Counted from the first letter of the stretch, positions 32,349 through 41,189 are shown. The stretch is 64,000 nucleotides of DNA from SAR202-VII-2 sp965263165 (GCA_965263165.1 OZ253584.1:1178001-1242000), one strand, 5' to 3'. Translations and numbers: made by a program. Notes: a model not told the origin generated them from the sequence alone.

Positions 32349-33599
32349 CTACTGAGAGGCGTCCAGCTTCAACAACGCCCGCCCCAGCACGCGGGCGCCC
32401 GTTGCCACGTCGGCGAAGTCCGTCCACTCGTCGGGGGTATGGCTCAGGCCGTCCTTGGATGGGACGAAGACCATGCCGACCGGCGCTATCATGGCCATCC
32501 AGCTTGCGTCGTGCATGGCTCGGCTGGGCAGCGACATCTCCGGGACACCCAACTCCTCGGCGGCCTCCCGGAGCAGCGCTTGCGTGGGGGCCGGGACCGT
32601 GACCGGAAGCTCGTCGACCAGCCACTGCGCGTCGATATGGATGCCTCTGTCCCCGGCAATGGCCTCGCAGGCGGCGGCGAGCAGGTCTTTGACCCGCTCC
32701 TTCTCCTCCTGCCGGATGCTGCGAACCTCAAGTTGGAGGTCCACCCTGCCGGGGATAATATTGACCATGCCGGGCGTGATCTGGGCCGCGCCAATGGTGG
32801 CCACGGCGTCGCGAAGCGAAGGGTCCTTGGCGGCGCGCTCCAGGGCGAGAATGACCTCGGCGGCGGCGCAGAGAGCGTCCTTGCGCTCGTCCATGAGCGT
32901 TGCGCCGGCATGGTCGGCGCGGCCCGCGACGGTGATTGCGCCACGCGCGGGACCGGCAATGTGGGTGACGATGCCTACGGGCCGCCCCGCCCGCTCCAGC
33001 GCCAGCCCCTGCTCGATGTGCAACTCCAGGTAGCCGTGAACGTCGTCGGGGCTGCGAACGACGTCCGCAAGGCGGGTGTGGTCGCCGCCCAGGTAGTCGA
33101 TGGCCTCGGCGAGGGTGCGGCCCTGCGGGTCGCGGGCCGTGTGGAGCTTCGAGAGGTCGAGATGGCCGCTAATGGCCCGGCTGCCCACGGGCGTCATGCC
33201 GGGGACCGACGGCTCTTCGCAATTGAAGTTGACCACTTCCAGCGGGTGTTCGGTGACGACGCCCGTCTCGGCCAGGGCGCGGGCCACTTCCACCGCCGCC
33301 ACGACGCCGGCGATGCCGTCGAAGCGGCCTCCGGCCTGGACGGTGTCTGTGTGGGAGCCGATGGCCACCACCGGGCCGCCGGCGCGCCCATTGCGGCGAC
33401 CGATGGTGTTGCCAGCGTCGTCGATGCTCACGTCGAGTCCGGCCTCCCGCATCCATCCGGCCACGACATCCCGAGCCTCGCGGTCGAGGGCGCTGAAGGC
33501 CAAGCGGGTGTAGGGGCGATCCGGCTCGGTGAGGCGGGCCAACTCCATCAGGTCCCGCTCGATACGCCCAGCATTGATGGGCAGGTCCGGCAGGGTCAT
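32349..33599 (-). CDS. M20-family Zn hydrolase (N-carbamoyl amino acid/allantoate amidohydrolase type)
   Basis: Product of 416 residues from the ATG at 33599. Motifs include GSHTDTVQAGGRFDG (metal His/Asp), NFNCEEPS (catalytic and metal Glu), LELHIEQGLALE, and SRAMHDASWMA near the C-terminus. This is the signature of the hydantoinase/carbamoylase branch of M20, which cleaves N-carbamoyl amino acids, ureidoglycine-type or allantoate substrates with two Zn or Mn ions. The exact substrate cannot be read. An earlier ATG at 33674 would add 25 residues of non-conserved sequence. Pyrimidine or purine salvage neighbours are absent. Confidence 0.85.
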   Translation of the reverse strand: MTLPDLPINAGRIERDLMELARLTEPDRPYTRLAFSALDREARDVVAGWMREAGLDVSIDDAGNTIGRRNGRAGGPVVAIGSHTDTVQAGGRFDGIAGVVAAVEVARALAETGVVTEHPLEVVNFNCEEPSVPGMTPVGSRAISGHLDLSKLHTARDPQGRTLAEAIDYLGGDHTRLADVVRSPDDVHGYLELHIEQGLALERAGRPVGIVTHIAGPARGAITVAGRADHAGATLMDERKDALCAAAEVILALERAAKDPSLRDAVATIGAAQITPGMVNIIPGRVDLQLEVRSIRQEEKERVKDLLAAACEAIAGDRGIHIDAQWLVDELPVTVPAPTQALLREAAEELGVPEMSLPSRAMHDASWMAMIAPVGMVFVPSKDGLSHTPDEWTDFADVATGARVLGRALLKLDASQ

Positions 33600-33757
33600 G
33601 CCGCGCTCCGGTCGGGCAAGAGAGTGAGGCTCCCAGGGTTGGGCAATGGTAAGGGGGCTGTTGTGGGGAGTCAACGAAGATGGCCGCGGCTGACTGGAAG
33701 CCTCTGCTATACTGTCCGAACGCTCAGGAGGAACAGGGTCAGGACGATGGCCAAGGT

Positions 33758-34102
33758 ATGAGGCAATCGAATTGGGAAGCGGCGCGGACGATGCAGGAGG
33801 TCACTGGCCGCCTGGTTGAGCAGGCGGAGGCGAGGGTGAGGCAGGCGGCCCGCGTCGTGGAGTCCCTGGCGATGTTCTCGGCGGCGGACGCCGGAGCAGC
33901 CGAGGGGGAGGTGAGGGCTCGGCTGGATGCGGCGTTTGCCGAGGCTGGAGAGGCCATGGTCCGCTGGGTGGACAAGGCCATCGAGGACCGCGTCAACGAT
34001 CAAGAGGACTGGGACAGTTCCACAAATATTCATCTACTGAACCGGATTCGCCAGGACGCAGAGGCTCTGGCCCGGGGCGGCGCCCCAAGCACACCCTCGT
34101 AG
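33758..34102 (+). CDS. Small helical protein of unknown function
   Basis: Product of 114 residues from ATG 33758, or 140 if a start at 33680 is used. It is almost entirely helical and charged, with Ala/Glu/Arg heptads (VEQAEARVRQAARVVESLAMF) and two Trp (VRWVDKAIED, QEDWDSS). I do not recognise a family. A TATACT at about 33708 could be a -10 element. It may be co-transcribed with the PfkB-like gene 49 bp downstream. Confidence 0.5.
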   Translation: MRQSNWEAARTMQEVTGRLVEQAEARVRQAARVVESLAMFSAADAGAAEGEVRARLDAAFAEAGEAMVRWVDKAIEDRVNDQEDWDSSTNIHLLNRIRQDAEALARGGAPSTPS

Positions 34103-34151
34103 AGGCGGTCCCCCAGCCTGCCGCCCGCTTCCCGTCACTACCAGAGGCCCC

Positions 34152-35087
34152 ATGTCCAGTCAGAACGGTCTACAACCAACATCACCGGTGGATGTCGTCA
34201 GCTTTGGCATGCTGACGCCGTATTACAACCTCGTTGTGGACGCCCCGCCGGTGCATAACACTGCCCATCCCATCGCGGAACTCAGCGAATGCATCGGCGA
34301 CGATGCCTCGATCGTGGCCCTGCACCTCAAGAAGTGGGGCATCGCCAGCGGCATCATTGGGACCGCCCTTGGCGACGACGAAGCGGGGCGGCGGACGGCG
34401 GAACGTCTGGAGGACCTGGGCATCGCCGGCGAGGTGCGGCTGTCGAAGGAGATTCAGACCAACTTCGAGGTGTGCGTCTGCGACCCGACGGGCGGGCGCA
34501 CCTACTGGTGGCAGCGGGACCAGGCGGTGTTGGAGACCCTGGCGACAGCCAGCCTTGCGTTGCTGGAGGGGGCTCGATTTCTCTACGTCGATTGGTACGA
34601 CGGCGATCACATTCTGCGTCCGATGAAGGCAGCCAAGGCCCAGGGATCGGCGGTCTATCTGAACCTGGAGCACAAGCACGACGACCCTGATCTGCTGGCC
34701 CGCCTTGCTCCCTACGTCACCCTTTGCCAGGTCACAACCGACGAGGCCCAGCATGGCGACAATGCCGAGGAGTTGGCAGACCATGTGCTTTCGACGGGGG
34801 TTGAAGCGGCCATCATCACGATGGCCTCCAGGGGCTCGCTCATTGCCAGTGGGAAGGACCGGATACGTTTTCCCGCTATGCCGGTGGAGTTGATCGACGG
34901 CTCCGCCGCGGGCGTGACGTACTCTGCCGGGATCATCTACGGACGGCTTCAGGGCTGGACGCTGGAGCAGTGCGGACGGTTCGCCACGGCGGCTGCGGCC
35001 TTGCAGTGCACCGCCGGAGGCCCGCAGGCGTTCCCTTTGCCAGAGATCGAACGCTTGGCGGCGCAGGTGGATGTTGTTGTGGAATAG
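34152..35087 (+). CDS. PfkB-family sugar kinase homologue lacking the catalytic Asp
   Basis: Product of 311 residues with the ribokinase-like fold: N-terminal lid region VDVVSFG, WGIASGIIGTALGDDEAGR typical of PfkB signature 1, and C-terminal anion-hole region. In the second signature the usual DTxGAGD reads DGSAAGV (249-255), so the catalytic base Asp is Val255 (GGC GTG in DNA). Either this is a non-catalytic homologue or the base is supplied elsewhere. Neighbours are a small helical protein upstream and a zinc-ribbon protein downstream. There is no sugar transporter nearby, so the substrate is unknown. Confidence 0.75.
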   Translation: MSSQNGLQPTSPVDVVSFGMLTPYYNLVVDAPPVHNTAHPIAELSECIGDDASIVALHLKKWGIASGIIGTALGDDEAGRRTAERLEDLGIAGEVRLSKEIQTNFEVCVCDPTGGRTYWWQRDQAVLETLATASLALLEGARFLYVDWYDGDHILRPMKAAKAQGSAVYLNLEHKHDDPDLLARLAPYVTLCQVTTDEAQHGDNAEELADHVLSTGVEAAIITMASRGSLIASGKDRIRFPAMPVELIDGSAAGVTYSAGIIYGRLQGWTLEQCGRFATAAAALQCTAGGPQAFPLPEIERLAAQVDVVVE

Positions 35088-35122
35088 GCAGTCGCGGCAG
35101 AGGTTCCCTTGGCTTCCGCATT

Positions 35123-35233
35123 ATGGCCGTCGGGAGACCGTGCAAGAACGGGAACGGCGAAAACCCTTACCAGGTTAAGGGTTTCTACGGCAATGCTGCG
35201 GACTACCTCGCGGCTCGCCGCTTTGGGGTGTGA
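35123..35233 (+). CDS. Possible 36-residue ORF
   Basis: ATG 35123 to TGA 35233 encodes a peptide with RPCKNGNGENPYQVKG and YGNAADYLAARRFGV. The composition looks protein-like and it abuts the zinc-ribbon ORF that starts at 35236. It could be a real small gene or a remnant. There is no ribosome-binding site to speak of. Confidence 0.25.
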   Translation: MAVGRPCKNGNGENPYQVKGFYGNAADYLAARRFGV

Positions 35234-35235
35234 TA

Positions 35236-35448
35236 ATGGAGCCAGCGAACGACTGTCCAAAACATGGCGCACTCTGCCAGTGTCCGCTGTGCATGGAGAC
35301 AGATAAACAGGAGGCCCGCGCTGGTAAGCCGCGGTGTCCCTACTGCCGCCTAGAGGTAGAAGGCGACCCGCTCTACGCAGCCAAGCTCAAGCGGGACCGC
35401 GCTAGGGCTCGAGGCAGGGAGGGAACCCATACCCTTGCGAGTACTTGA
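35236..35448 (+). CDS. Small zinc-ribbon protein
   Basis: Product of 70 residues from ATG 35236. Cysteine pairs CPKHGALCQCPLC and CPYC suggest one or two structural zinc sites; the C-terminus is basic (KLKRDRARARGREG). No family recognised; possibly nucleic-acid binding. Its stop lies inside the sequence just before the methyltransferase start, suggesting coupling. Confidence 0.5.
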   Translation: MEPANDCPKHGALCQCPLCMETDKQEARAGKPRCPYCRLEVEGDPLYAAKLKRDRARARGREGTHTLAST

Positions 35449-35464
35449 AGAACACGGAGGCGGA

Positions 35465-36148
35465 ATGGAGCAAGACCCGCTGGAGCACTATCGCCGCTAC
35501 GGCCGCCGATATGCGCAGGTGGCCCACGATTTCCTGGAAACCGGTTATCGAGACCCGTCGCCCCCGCAGCTCACCGGCGATGATGTTCTGTTGGAGCGGC
35601 TACAGTCGCTGGCGCCCGGCCGCAAGGGGCTGGACGCGGGATGCGGGGCGGGGGCTCGGGATGTCTACATTTTGTGGAGCCGCGGCTATGACGTTCGGGG
35701 CGTAGACGCTCTGCAGGAGAACCTGGACGTGGCGGTGGAGCTGCACCCAGAGATTGCCGACCGGTTGCAGGTGGCGGACCTTTCCCAGCCGTTGGGCTTT
35801 CCCGACGCCTCCTTCGACTTCGTTACCTGCAACGCCGTGATCCAACACATCCCACCGGAGATCGTTGAGGGCGTCACGCTGCGGGAGTTGGTTCGCGTGC
35901 TGCGTCCCGGGGGCGTGCTCCAACTGGCGTTCAAGATCGGCAGCGGCGTCGGCAGCGTGCTGGACCCGGACTACGACGTTCAGCGCAGCTTCCAACTCTA
36001 TAACGAATACGACGTGCTGGCGGTTGTGGAACGGTACGGCTGCCGTTTGATTCCGCCTGACGACGGAGACGGTCTGGGCGGCCTCATGTACTTCACCGAT
36101 TACAAGCCGATGCGCTACTGCGTGTTTCACGCCGCAAGGGAGCAATGA
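35465..36148 (+). CDS. SAM-dependent methyltransferase (class I)
   Basis: Product of 227 residues. Motif I is LDAGCGAGARDVYIL, motif II/III covers FDFVTCNAVIQHIPP, and VLRPGGVLQLAF follows. This is the Methyltransf_11/25 pattern of small-molecule methyltransferases. The ATG at 35465 is chosen because CGGAGGCG lies 5-8 bases upstream; an earlier in-frame start at 35435 would overlap the zinc-ribbon gene. The substrate is not predictable. It lies in a same-strand run with the zinc-ribbon protein and aldo/keto reductase. Confidence 0.8.
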   Translation: MEQDPLEHYRRYGRRYAQVAHDFLETGYRDPSPPQLTGDDVLLERLQSLAPGRKGLDAGCGAGARDVYILWSRGYDVRGVDALQENLDVAVELHPEIADRLQVADLSQPLGFPDASFDFVTCNAVIQHIPPEIVEGVTLRELVRVLRPGGVLQLAFKIGSGVGSVLDPDYDVQRSFQLYNEYDVLAVVERYGCRLIPPDDGDGLGGLMYFTDYKPMRYCVFHAAREQ

Positions 36149-36185
36149 AGGGGCGATGAACGGCTGGCGCGGCAACCGCCATCGG

Positions 36186-36213
36186 TTGCGGGGCGGGCGG
36201 GGGATGATAGAAT
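36186..36213 (+). promoter_or_regulatory. Candidate promoter for the aldo/keto reductase gene
   Basis: TTGCGG (36186-36191), 16-bp spacer, TAGAAT (36208-36213), 93 bp upstream of the start at 36306. Moderate match only. Confidence 0.35.
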
Positions 36214-36305
36214 CGCAGGGCGGTTGCCGTTGCGGCCCCGGCCAGGCGTTGGCGGGCATGGCCGCACGTTCGCCACCGCCAGATTGGACCGCCAAGGAGC
36301 TACCC

Positions 36306-37352
36306 ATGGAGTACCGACCCCTAGGCGCCACGGGAATGATGGTGTCGGAGATAGGCTTCGGCACAGGCGACAATGCCGGCCTCATCGTCAGAGGCTCGCC
36401 TGAGGATCAACTCGCTTCGGTGGTAAGGGCGCTGGAATTGGGGGTGAACTACTTCGACACCTCGCCGGACTACGGGAAGGGCGTGGCGGAAACCAACCTG
36501 GGCGCAATCTTCCGTCAGCTCGGAGTCCGCCCGTTCATTACCACCAAGGTCGAGATCATGCCTGAGGACTTGGACGATATCGCCGGGGCGGTCGTCCGGT
36601 GCGTGGAGGGCAGCTTGAGGCGGCTCCAGATGGACTGGGTGGACGTCGTGCAGATTCACAACCCGCCTCACCTGGAGCGGCATATCGACGTGCCCGGGTG
36701 GATTCATCTTTCCGTTGACGACTACCTGGGGCGCGGAGGCGCGCTGGAGGGGTTGGAGCGGGTGCGCCGGGAGGGGAAAGTCCGCTACCTGGGCATGGCG
36801 TGTGAGCACGCCGACGCCCGCGCGGTGCACAGTCTGTTGGAGACCGACGAGTTCCAGGTCATCAACATGTGGTACGACTTGCTGAACCCCACGGGGGTCA
36901 TTTCAAAACCGCCTGGGATGAACGTTCACTATGACTACGGGGAGATGATTGAGGATGCCGCCGAACATGGAGCGGGTGTGGCTATCATGCGGCCGCTGGC
37001 CGGGGGCACACTCACGGACCATGCGGCCTCCGGCGGGGCGCGTCACCCATTGGCGGGGGGAGGGCTGTCCAGGCACGCCGATATCTATAGCCAGATGGTG
37101 GAGCAGGCCAAGTCGATGCGGTTTCTGTCGCAGGCGGGCGAGCACAACCTATCGCAGGCGGCGGTGCGGTTCATTCTGGCGAGTGACAGCGTCAGCACGG
37201 TGATCGGAGGCTTCTCTGAGATAGCCCACCTAGAGGAAGCGGCGGGCTGCTCCGGGGCCGGACCGCTATCCGAGGAGAACATGGCCCGCGTAGAGATGGT
37301 GTGGCGGTCCAATTTTGGGCGCTGGGACGGGGGCGCCTGGGACGAGGTCTAG
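36306..37352 (+). CDS. Aldo/keto reductase family protein
   Basis: Product of 348 residues from ATG 36306 (AAGGAG 8 bases upstream). N-terminal MEYRPLGATGMMVSEIGFGT, catalytic tetrad candidates D and Y in FDTSPDYGKG, K in FITTKVE and H in VVQIHNPP. A C-terminal cofactor-binding helix follows (VSTVIGGFSEIAHLEEAA). Reaction: NADPH-linked carbonyl reduction or the reverse. It stands 18 bp before the first of two tandem SDR genes. A short piece of its 3' region reappears between the SDR copies (see findings). Confidence 0.85.
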   Translation: MEYRPLGATGMMVSEIGFGTGDNAGLIVRGSPEDQLASVVRALELGVNYFDTSPDYGKGVAETNLGAIFRQLGVRPFITTKVEIMPEDLDDIAGAVVRCVEGSLRRLQMDWVDVVQIHNPPHLERHIDVPGWIHLSVDDYLGRGGALEGLERVRREGKVRYLGMACEHADARAVHSLLETDEFQVINMWYDLLNPTGVISKPPGMNVHYDYGEMIEDAAEHGAGVAIMRPLAGGTLTDHAASGGARHPLAGGGLSRHADIYSQMVEQAKSMRFLSQAGEHNLSQAAVRFILASDSVSTVIGGFSEIAHLEEAAGCSGAGPLSEENMARVEMVWRSNFGRWDGGAWDEV

Positions 37353-37370
37353 CAAAGAGGCTTAGAAACC

Positions 37371-38315
37371 ATGAACCTATTCATCACCGGCGCAGGGCTG
37401 ATCGGGACCCACGTTGCGGCGGAGATGGTTCGCCGAGGGCACCGGGTCATGCTGTATGAGGTCGCCCCCAGCGAGGAGTTTGCCCACGCCGTGGCGGGAG
37501 ACGGCGTTTCGTTGGTCCGGGGCGACATACGGGACATGCCGGCGCTTCTGGACGCCATGCGTTCCCATGAGGCTGAGTTGGTCTTTCACTCTGCCGCACA
37601 GATCGGCGCCGTGGCCCAGGACCGCCCCTTCGATGGTCTCACTATAGCGATAGGCGGCACGATTGCCGTCGCCGAGGCCGCGAGGCTTGGCGGCGTAGGG
37701 CGCATCGTCTTCGCCAGCACGACGGGGGTATACGACTACAGCCGGAACCCGACCGGCTTCGTCGCCGAGGACTTTCCCATGGGAGCCGACATCTTCTATT
37801 CGGCCTCCAAGGTTTCCAACGAGGTGCTCCTCCGCTCGTATGCCAGGCACTATGGACTGGAATATTGCGCAACGCGATTCGCCCACGTGTACGGGCTGGG
37901 GAGGTACGTCGGGGGGTCGAAGGGTGGGGAGGCGGTGCATGCCGCGGTGGCCGTCGCCCTGGCCGGCGGCGACGTAGCAATTGGCCGGCGGCTCGCCGAT
38001 TTGCAGGAGTACGTGTACGTCAAGGACGTTGCCCAAGGCGTATCCAATGCGCTGGAGCGGCCCCTGCAAAGCAACGCCTTCAACATAGGCACTGGAGTCG
38101 TGGAAGGGCCGGAGGACTTGGCGGCGGCCCTTGGCTCCCTGAACCCCGGCGCTCGATTCGTGTTCCAAGCGCCGGGCCCCAACGACCCGCCGCCCGTTCA
38201 CGAAACGCCCTTCGATCTGAGCAGGTCTCGCCGGGAGTTGGGGTACGAGCCGCAGTACACACTGACGGACGGCATAGCGGACTTCGCCAGGGAGATTCAA
38301 CGCGTTGGGGGGTAG
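37371..38315 (+). CDS. NAD-dependent epimerase/dehydratase, tandem copy 1
   Basis: Product of 314 residues, extended SDR. Rossmann motif TGAGLIGTHVA (6-16), active-site FYSASK (Tyr/Lys), and C-terminal substrate domain with NIGTGVVEGPEDL. This family acts on nucleotide sugars or other hydroxyl/keto compounds; the substrate is not determined. It follows the aldo/keto reductase closely, likely in one transcript. It differs from copy 2 (38412-39356) at about 46 of 314 residues by hand alignment, with no gaps. Confidence 0.85.
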   Translation: MNLFITGAGLIGTHVAAEMVRRGHRVMLYEVAPSEEFAHAVAGDGVSLVRGDIRDMPALLDAMRSHEAELVFHSAAQIGAVAQDRPFDGLTIAIGGTIAVAEAARLGGVGRIVFASTTGVYDYSRNPTGFVAEDFPMGADIFYSASKVSNEVLLRSYARHYGLEYCATRFAHVYGLGRYVGGSKGGEAVHAAVAVALAGGDVAIGRRLADLQEYVYVKDVAQGVSNALERPLQSNAFNIGTGVVEGPEDLAAALGSLNPGARFVFQAPGPNDPPPVHETPFDLSRSRRELGYEPQYTLTDGIADFAREIQRVGG

Positions 38316-38341
38316 GTGTAACCCCCGTTGGATGCTCTACA

Positions 38342-38399
38342 GCGGCCGCTGGCCGGCGGTACGCTCACGGACCACGTTCATAGTGAGGTCTAGCAAAGG
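38342..38399 (+). pseudogene. Aldo/keto reductase scar between the SDR copies
   Basis: GCGGCCGCTGGCCGG and CTCACGGACCA match the aldo/keto reductase interior (36989-37021). GAGGTCTAGCAAAG at the end matches that gene's stop and downstream leader (37346-37359). The middle of the gene is deleted. This marks the tandem duplication that produced SDR copy 2. Confidence 0.75.
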
Positions 38400-38411
38400 G
38401 AGTCATAAACC

Positions 38412-39356
38412 ATGAACCTATTCATCACCGGGGCAGGACTGATTGGGACCTACGTCGCGGCGGAGATGCTCCGCCGGGGGTACCGAGTCATGCTGTATGA
38501 CGTCGCCCCCAGCGAGGAGTACGCCCAGGCCGTGGCGGGAGACGGCGTCTCGCAGGTCCGGGGCGACATACGGGACATACCAGGGCTTCTGGACTCCATG
38601 CGCGCCCATGAGGCTGACTTGGTCTTCCACTCTGCCGCTCAGCTCGTCCCCGTGGCCCAGAACCGCCCCTATGACAGCCTCACCATATCCATAGGCGGCA
38701 CGATTGCCGTCGCCGAGGCCGCGAGGCTTGGCGGCGTTCGGCGCATCGTCTTCGCCAGCACGGTTGGGGTGTACGACTACAGCCGAAACCCCACCGGCTT
38801 CGTCGCCGAGGACTTCCCCATGGGGGCGAACATCTTCTATTCGGCCTCCAAGATTTCCGACGAAGTGATCCTCCGTTCCTATGCCAAGCACTATGGACTG
38901 GAATACTGCGCAACGCGATTCGCCCACGTGTACGGCCTAGGGAGGTACGCCGGGGGGCCGACGAACGGGCAGGAGGTGCATGCCGCGGTGGCGGGCGCCC
39001 TGGCTGGCGGCAACGTGGTCATTGGACAGCGGCTCGCCGATTGGCAGGAGTACGTGTATGTCAAGGACGTTGCCCAAGGCGTATCCAATGCTCTGGAGCG
39101 CCCCCTGCAGAGCAACGCCTTCAACATAGGGACTGGAGTCGTGGACGGGCCGGAGGACCTGGTGGCGGCCCTCGGCACCCTGAATCCCGGCGCCAGATTC
39201 GAGTTCCAGACGCCGGGCCCCAGCGACATGCCGTCCGTTCACGAAACGCCCTTCGATTTGAGCAGGGCTCGCCGGGAGCTGGGGTACGAGCCGCAGTACA
39301 CGCTGACGGACGGCATAGCGGACTTCGCCAGGGAGATTCAACGCGTCGGGGGGTAG
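38412..39356 (+). CDS. NAD-dependent epimerase/dehydratase, tandem copy 2
   Basis: Product of 314 residues, same length as copy 1 and about 85% identical. It keeps TGAGLIGTYVA and FYSASK, so both copies appear catalytically competent. Differences cluster in surface and substrate-loop positions (QLVPVAQN versus QIGAVAQD; PTNGQEVHA versus SKGGEAVHA), which may mean divergent specificity. Its leader (TAAACCATGAACCTATT) and tail repeat those of copy 1. Confidence 0.85.
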   Translation: MNLFITGAGLIGTYVAAEMLRRGYRVMLYDVAPSEEYAQAVAGDGVSQVRGDIRDIPGLLDSMRAHEADLVFHSAAQLVPVAQNRPYDSLTISIGGTIAVAEAARLGGVRRIVFASTVGVYDYSRNPTGFVAEDFPMGANIFYSASKISDEVILRSYAKHYGLEYCATRFAHVYGLGRYAGGPTNGQEVHAAVAGALAGGNVVIGQRLADWQEYVYVKDVAQGVSNALERPLQSNAFNIGTGVVDGPEDLVAALGTLNPGARFEFQTPGPSDMPSVHETPFDLSRARRELGYEPQYTLTDGIADFAREIQRVGG

Positions 39357-39376
39357 GCGTAGTTCCTGCGGATGTT

Positions 39377-39775
39377 CTACAGCGGCTGCCGGCCGGCGAA
39401 TCCTGTGTCGGTGTCGTGCCAGTAGCTGACCGCGGCTTCGCCGACGACCCAGCAGAGGTACACCTCGCGCCCCTCCCGCCAGCTTGGGAAATCCACGAGG
39501 GCATTCTCAACCCCTCGCACGATGATGCCGAGCTCCGCGACCTCCTGAATCGCCGACCGGATCTGCTGTCCGATCTCATCGGCGTCCTGGCGTTTCTGGC
39601 GGATCTGCTCTTGAAGACCGCCGCCGCCGTTGCCGCCGGACCTGCGCGTAAGCTCCTTCAATTCGTCTTCGATCAGGCGGGCCCGGGCCGCAAGGGGGGC
39701 CACCCCGTCGAAGACTTCCTGGAGCCAGGGCCTTAGCCCATTGGCCTCATCGAGTGTGAAATAACGTCGCTGCAT
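39377..39775 (-). CDS. DUF2203 family protein
   Basis: Product of 132 residues. Family start RRYFTLDEANGLRPWLQEV, long helical middle, and C-terminal DFPSWREGREVYLCWVVGE followed by a YWHDTDTGFAGRQPL end. DUF2203 proteins are small helical proteins of unknown function found in many bacteria. ATG 39775 is chosen over an upstream ATG at 39880 because conservation begins there. A Gly/Asn-rich insertion (GGNGGGG) interrupts the helices. It converges with SDR copy 2, 20 bp between stops. Confidence 0.8.
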   Translation of the reverse strand: MQRRYFTLDEANGLRPWLQEVFDGVAPLAARARLIEDELKELTRRSGGNGGGGLQEQIRQKRQDADEIGQQIRSAIQEVAELGIIVRGVENALVDFPSWREGREVYLCWVVGEAAVSYWHDTDTGFAGRQPL

Positions 39776-39959
39776 GGTGGGAACCGTCTCTCTGCGGGGT
39801 CTCCCTGCCACTATACCCCGGCCCCCGGGCTTTGTCAGGGGGCCGGGCCGGACAGCTAGGCAGCGGATGTTTGACGGCATGTCGATGGGTGCTTATGCTG
39901 CGACGGAGCGGGGCGCCGCCCCCAATGCCAGGTTCAATCGAAGTCGAGGGAGAACCGCA

Positions 39960-41093
39960 ATGACCGACGGCGCAGGCGATAACAGCAACGGTGTGGGGAA
40001 GCTCTACTTGGTCGACTCCTATAAGGAGTTCGTGGAGGCCGAGGGCATCCCGCTGGTGACGGGGTTCAGCGCCGATTGTCTGACGCTGCCCCTAGAGCCT
40101 TGGGAGCGGTTGGGGGGCCTGGGAGCCTACGTGCAGTTGGACGGCACCGGCGACTACGCCGATTCCTACCTAGTGGAGATACCGGCTGGGGGTCAACTCA
40201 AGCCCGAGCAGCATCTGTTCGACGAGGTGCTGTACGTGGCGTCGGGGCACGGGGCCACGGCCATCGAGTTGCCGAACGGGAAGCGAGAGACGTTCGAGTG
40301 GGGCGTGGGAAGCCTTTTCGCCATTCCGCTCAACGCTCCGCACCAGCATTTCAACGGGTCCGGATCCGAACCGGCGCGGCTCTACGCCGAGACGAGCCTG
40401 CCCATCTACCTGAACCTCACGCACAGCAGGGATTTCATCTTTGGGTGCTCGCACGTATTCGACGACCGTTACGGAGACGAGAGCTTCTTCAGGGGTGAGG
40501 GGAAGTTCCGTTCCATTGTGACGGGGCGGCACCAGTGGGAGTCGGTGTTCATCCCGAGCCTGGCGTCGCTGGAGCTCCAGGGATGGGCCGAGCGCGGCGC
40601 GGGCGGGAAGAGCATCCAGATCATCCTGGCCGAGAGTACGCTCCACGCGCACGTGTCGGAGTTCCCCCAGGGAACGTACAAGAAGGCGCACCGCAAGCCC
40701 AGCGAGGCCGGGGTCAACATCATGTGTGTGACGGGCGAGGGCTATACGCTGCTCTGGGAGGAGGACGAGAACCCCGTGGATTCCATCCGCGTGGACTGGA
40801 AGCCGGGCACCATATTCGCAAATGGGCCCGGGCGCCATTTCCACCAGCATTTCAACACCGCTTCGTTTCCGGCGAGGTACCTGGCGCTGGGGTTCGGAGG
40901 GATGCGCTACCCGGTGACGAAGGGCCGCCGCTGGGCCTACGACACCGCCGACAAGCCGCTGAACGACGGCGGCAGGCAGATCGAGTACGACGGAGAGGAC
41001 CCGCGCATCCTCGCCCTGTTCGAGGAAGAGCTGGCCAAGCGCGGGCTCGAGTCCCGGATGAGTGACTACATTGGCGTAAAGGTGGGGCGTTAG
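39960..41093 (+). CDS. Bicupin protein 2
   Basis: Product of 377 residues from ATG 39960 (GAGGGAGAA upstream). Two cupin barrels: the first has PEQHLFDEVLYVASGHG (ExH form), the second KAHRKPSEAGVNIMCVTGEG, where the HxH of paralogues 1 and 3 is HxK. The late His is in HFHQHFN. It aligns throughout with the genes at 18743 and 56937. Loss of one second-barrel ligand suggests that domain no longer binds metal in the same way. Substrate unknown. The gene ends at a strong bidirectional terminator shared with the MBL-fold gene. Confidence 0.75.
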   Translation: MTDGAGDNSNGVGKLYLVDSYKEFVEAEGIPLVTGFSADCLTLPLEPWERLGGLGAYVQLDGTGDYADSYLVEIPAGGQLKPEQHLFDEVLYVASGHGATAIELPNGKRETFEWGVGSLFAIPLNAPHQHFNGSGSEPARLYAETSLPIYLNLTHSRDFIFGCSHVFDDRYGDESFFRGEGKFRSIVTGRHQWESVFIPSLASLELQGWAERGAGGKSIQIILAESTLHAHVSEFPQGTYKKAHRKPSEAGVNIMCVTGEGYTLLWEEDENPVDSIRVDWKPGTIFANGPGRHFHQHFNTASFPARYLALGFGGMRYPVTKGRRWAYDTADKPLNDGGRQIEYDGEDPRILALFEEELAKRGLESRMSDYIGVKVGR

Positions 41094-41151
41094 AGAGAAG
41101 CGCCAAAAGCAGCCGTCGCAGGCCTGCGACGCCTTGCGAGGTCTTCAGCAT

Positions 41152-41189
41152 GACAGGCCCCTGAACAGCGCGCTGTTCAGGGGCCTGTC
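41152..41189. terminator. Bidirectional terminator, 19-bp perfect palindrome
   Basis: GACAGGCCCCTGAACAGCG (41152-41170) is followed directly by its exact reverse complement (41171-41189). It sits between the convergent bicupin 2 (stop 41093) and MBL-fold (stop at 41190) genes. Confidence 0.85.
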
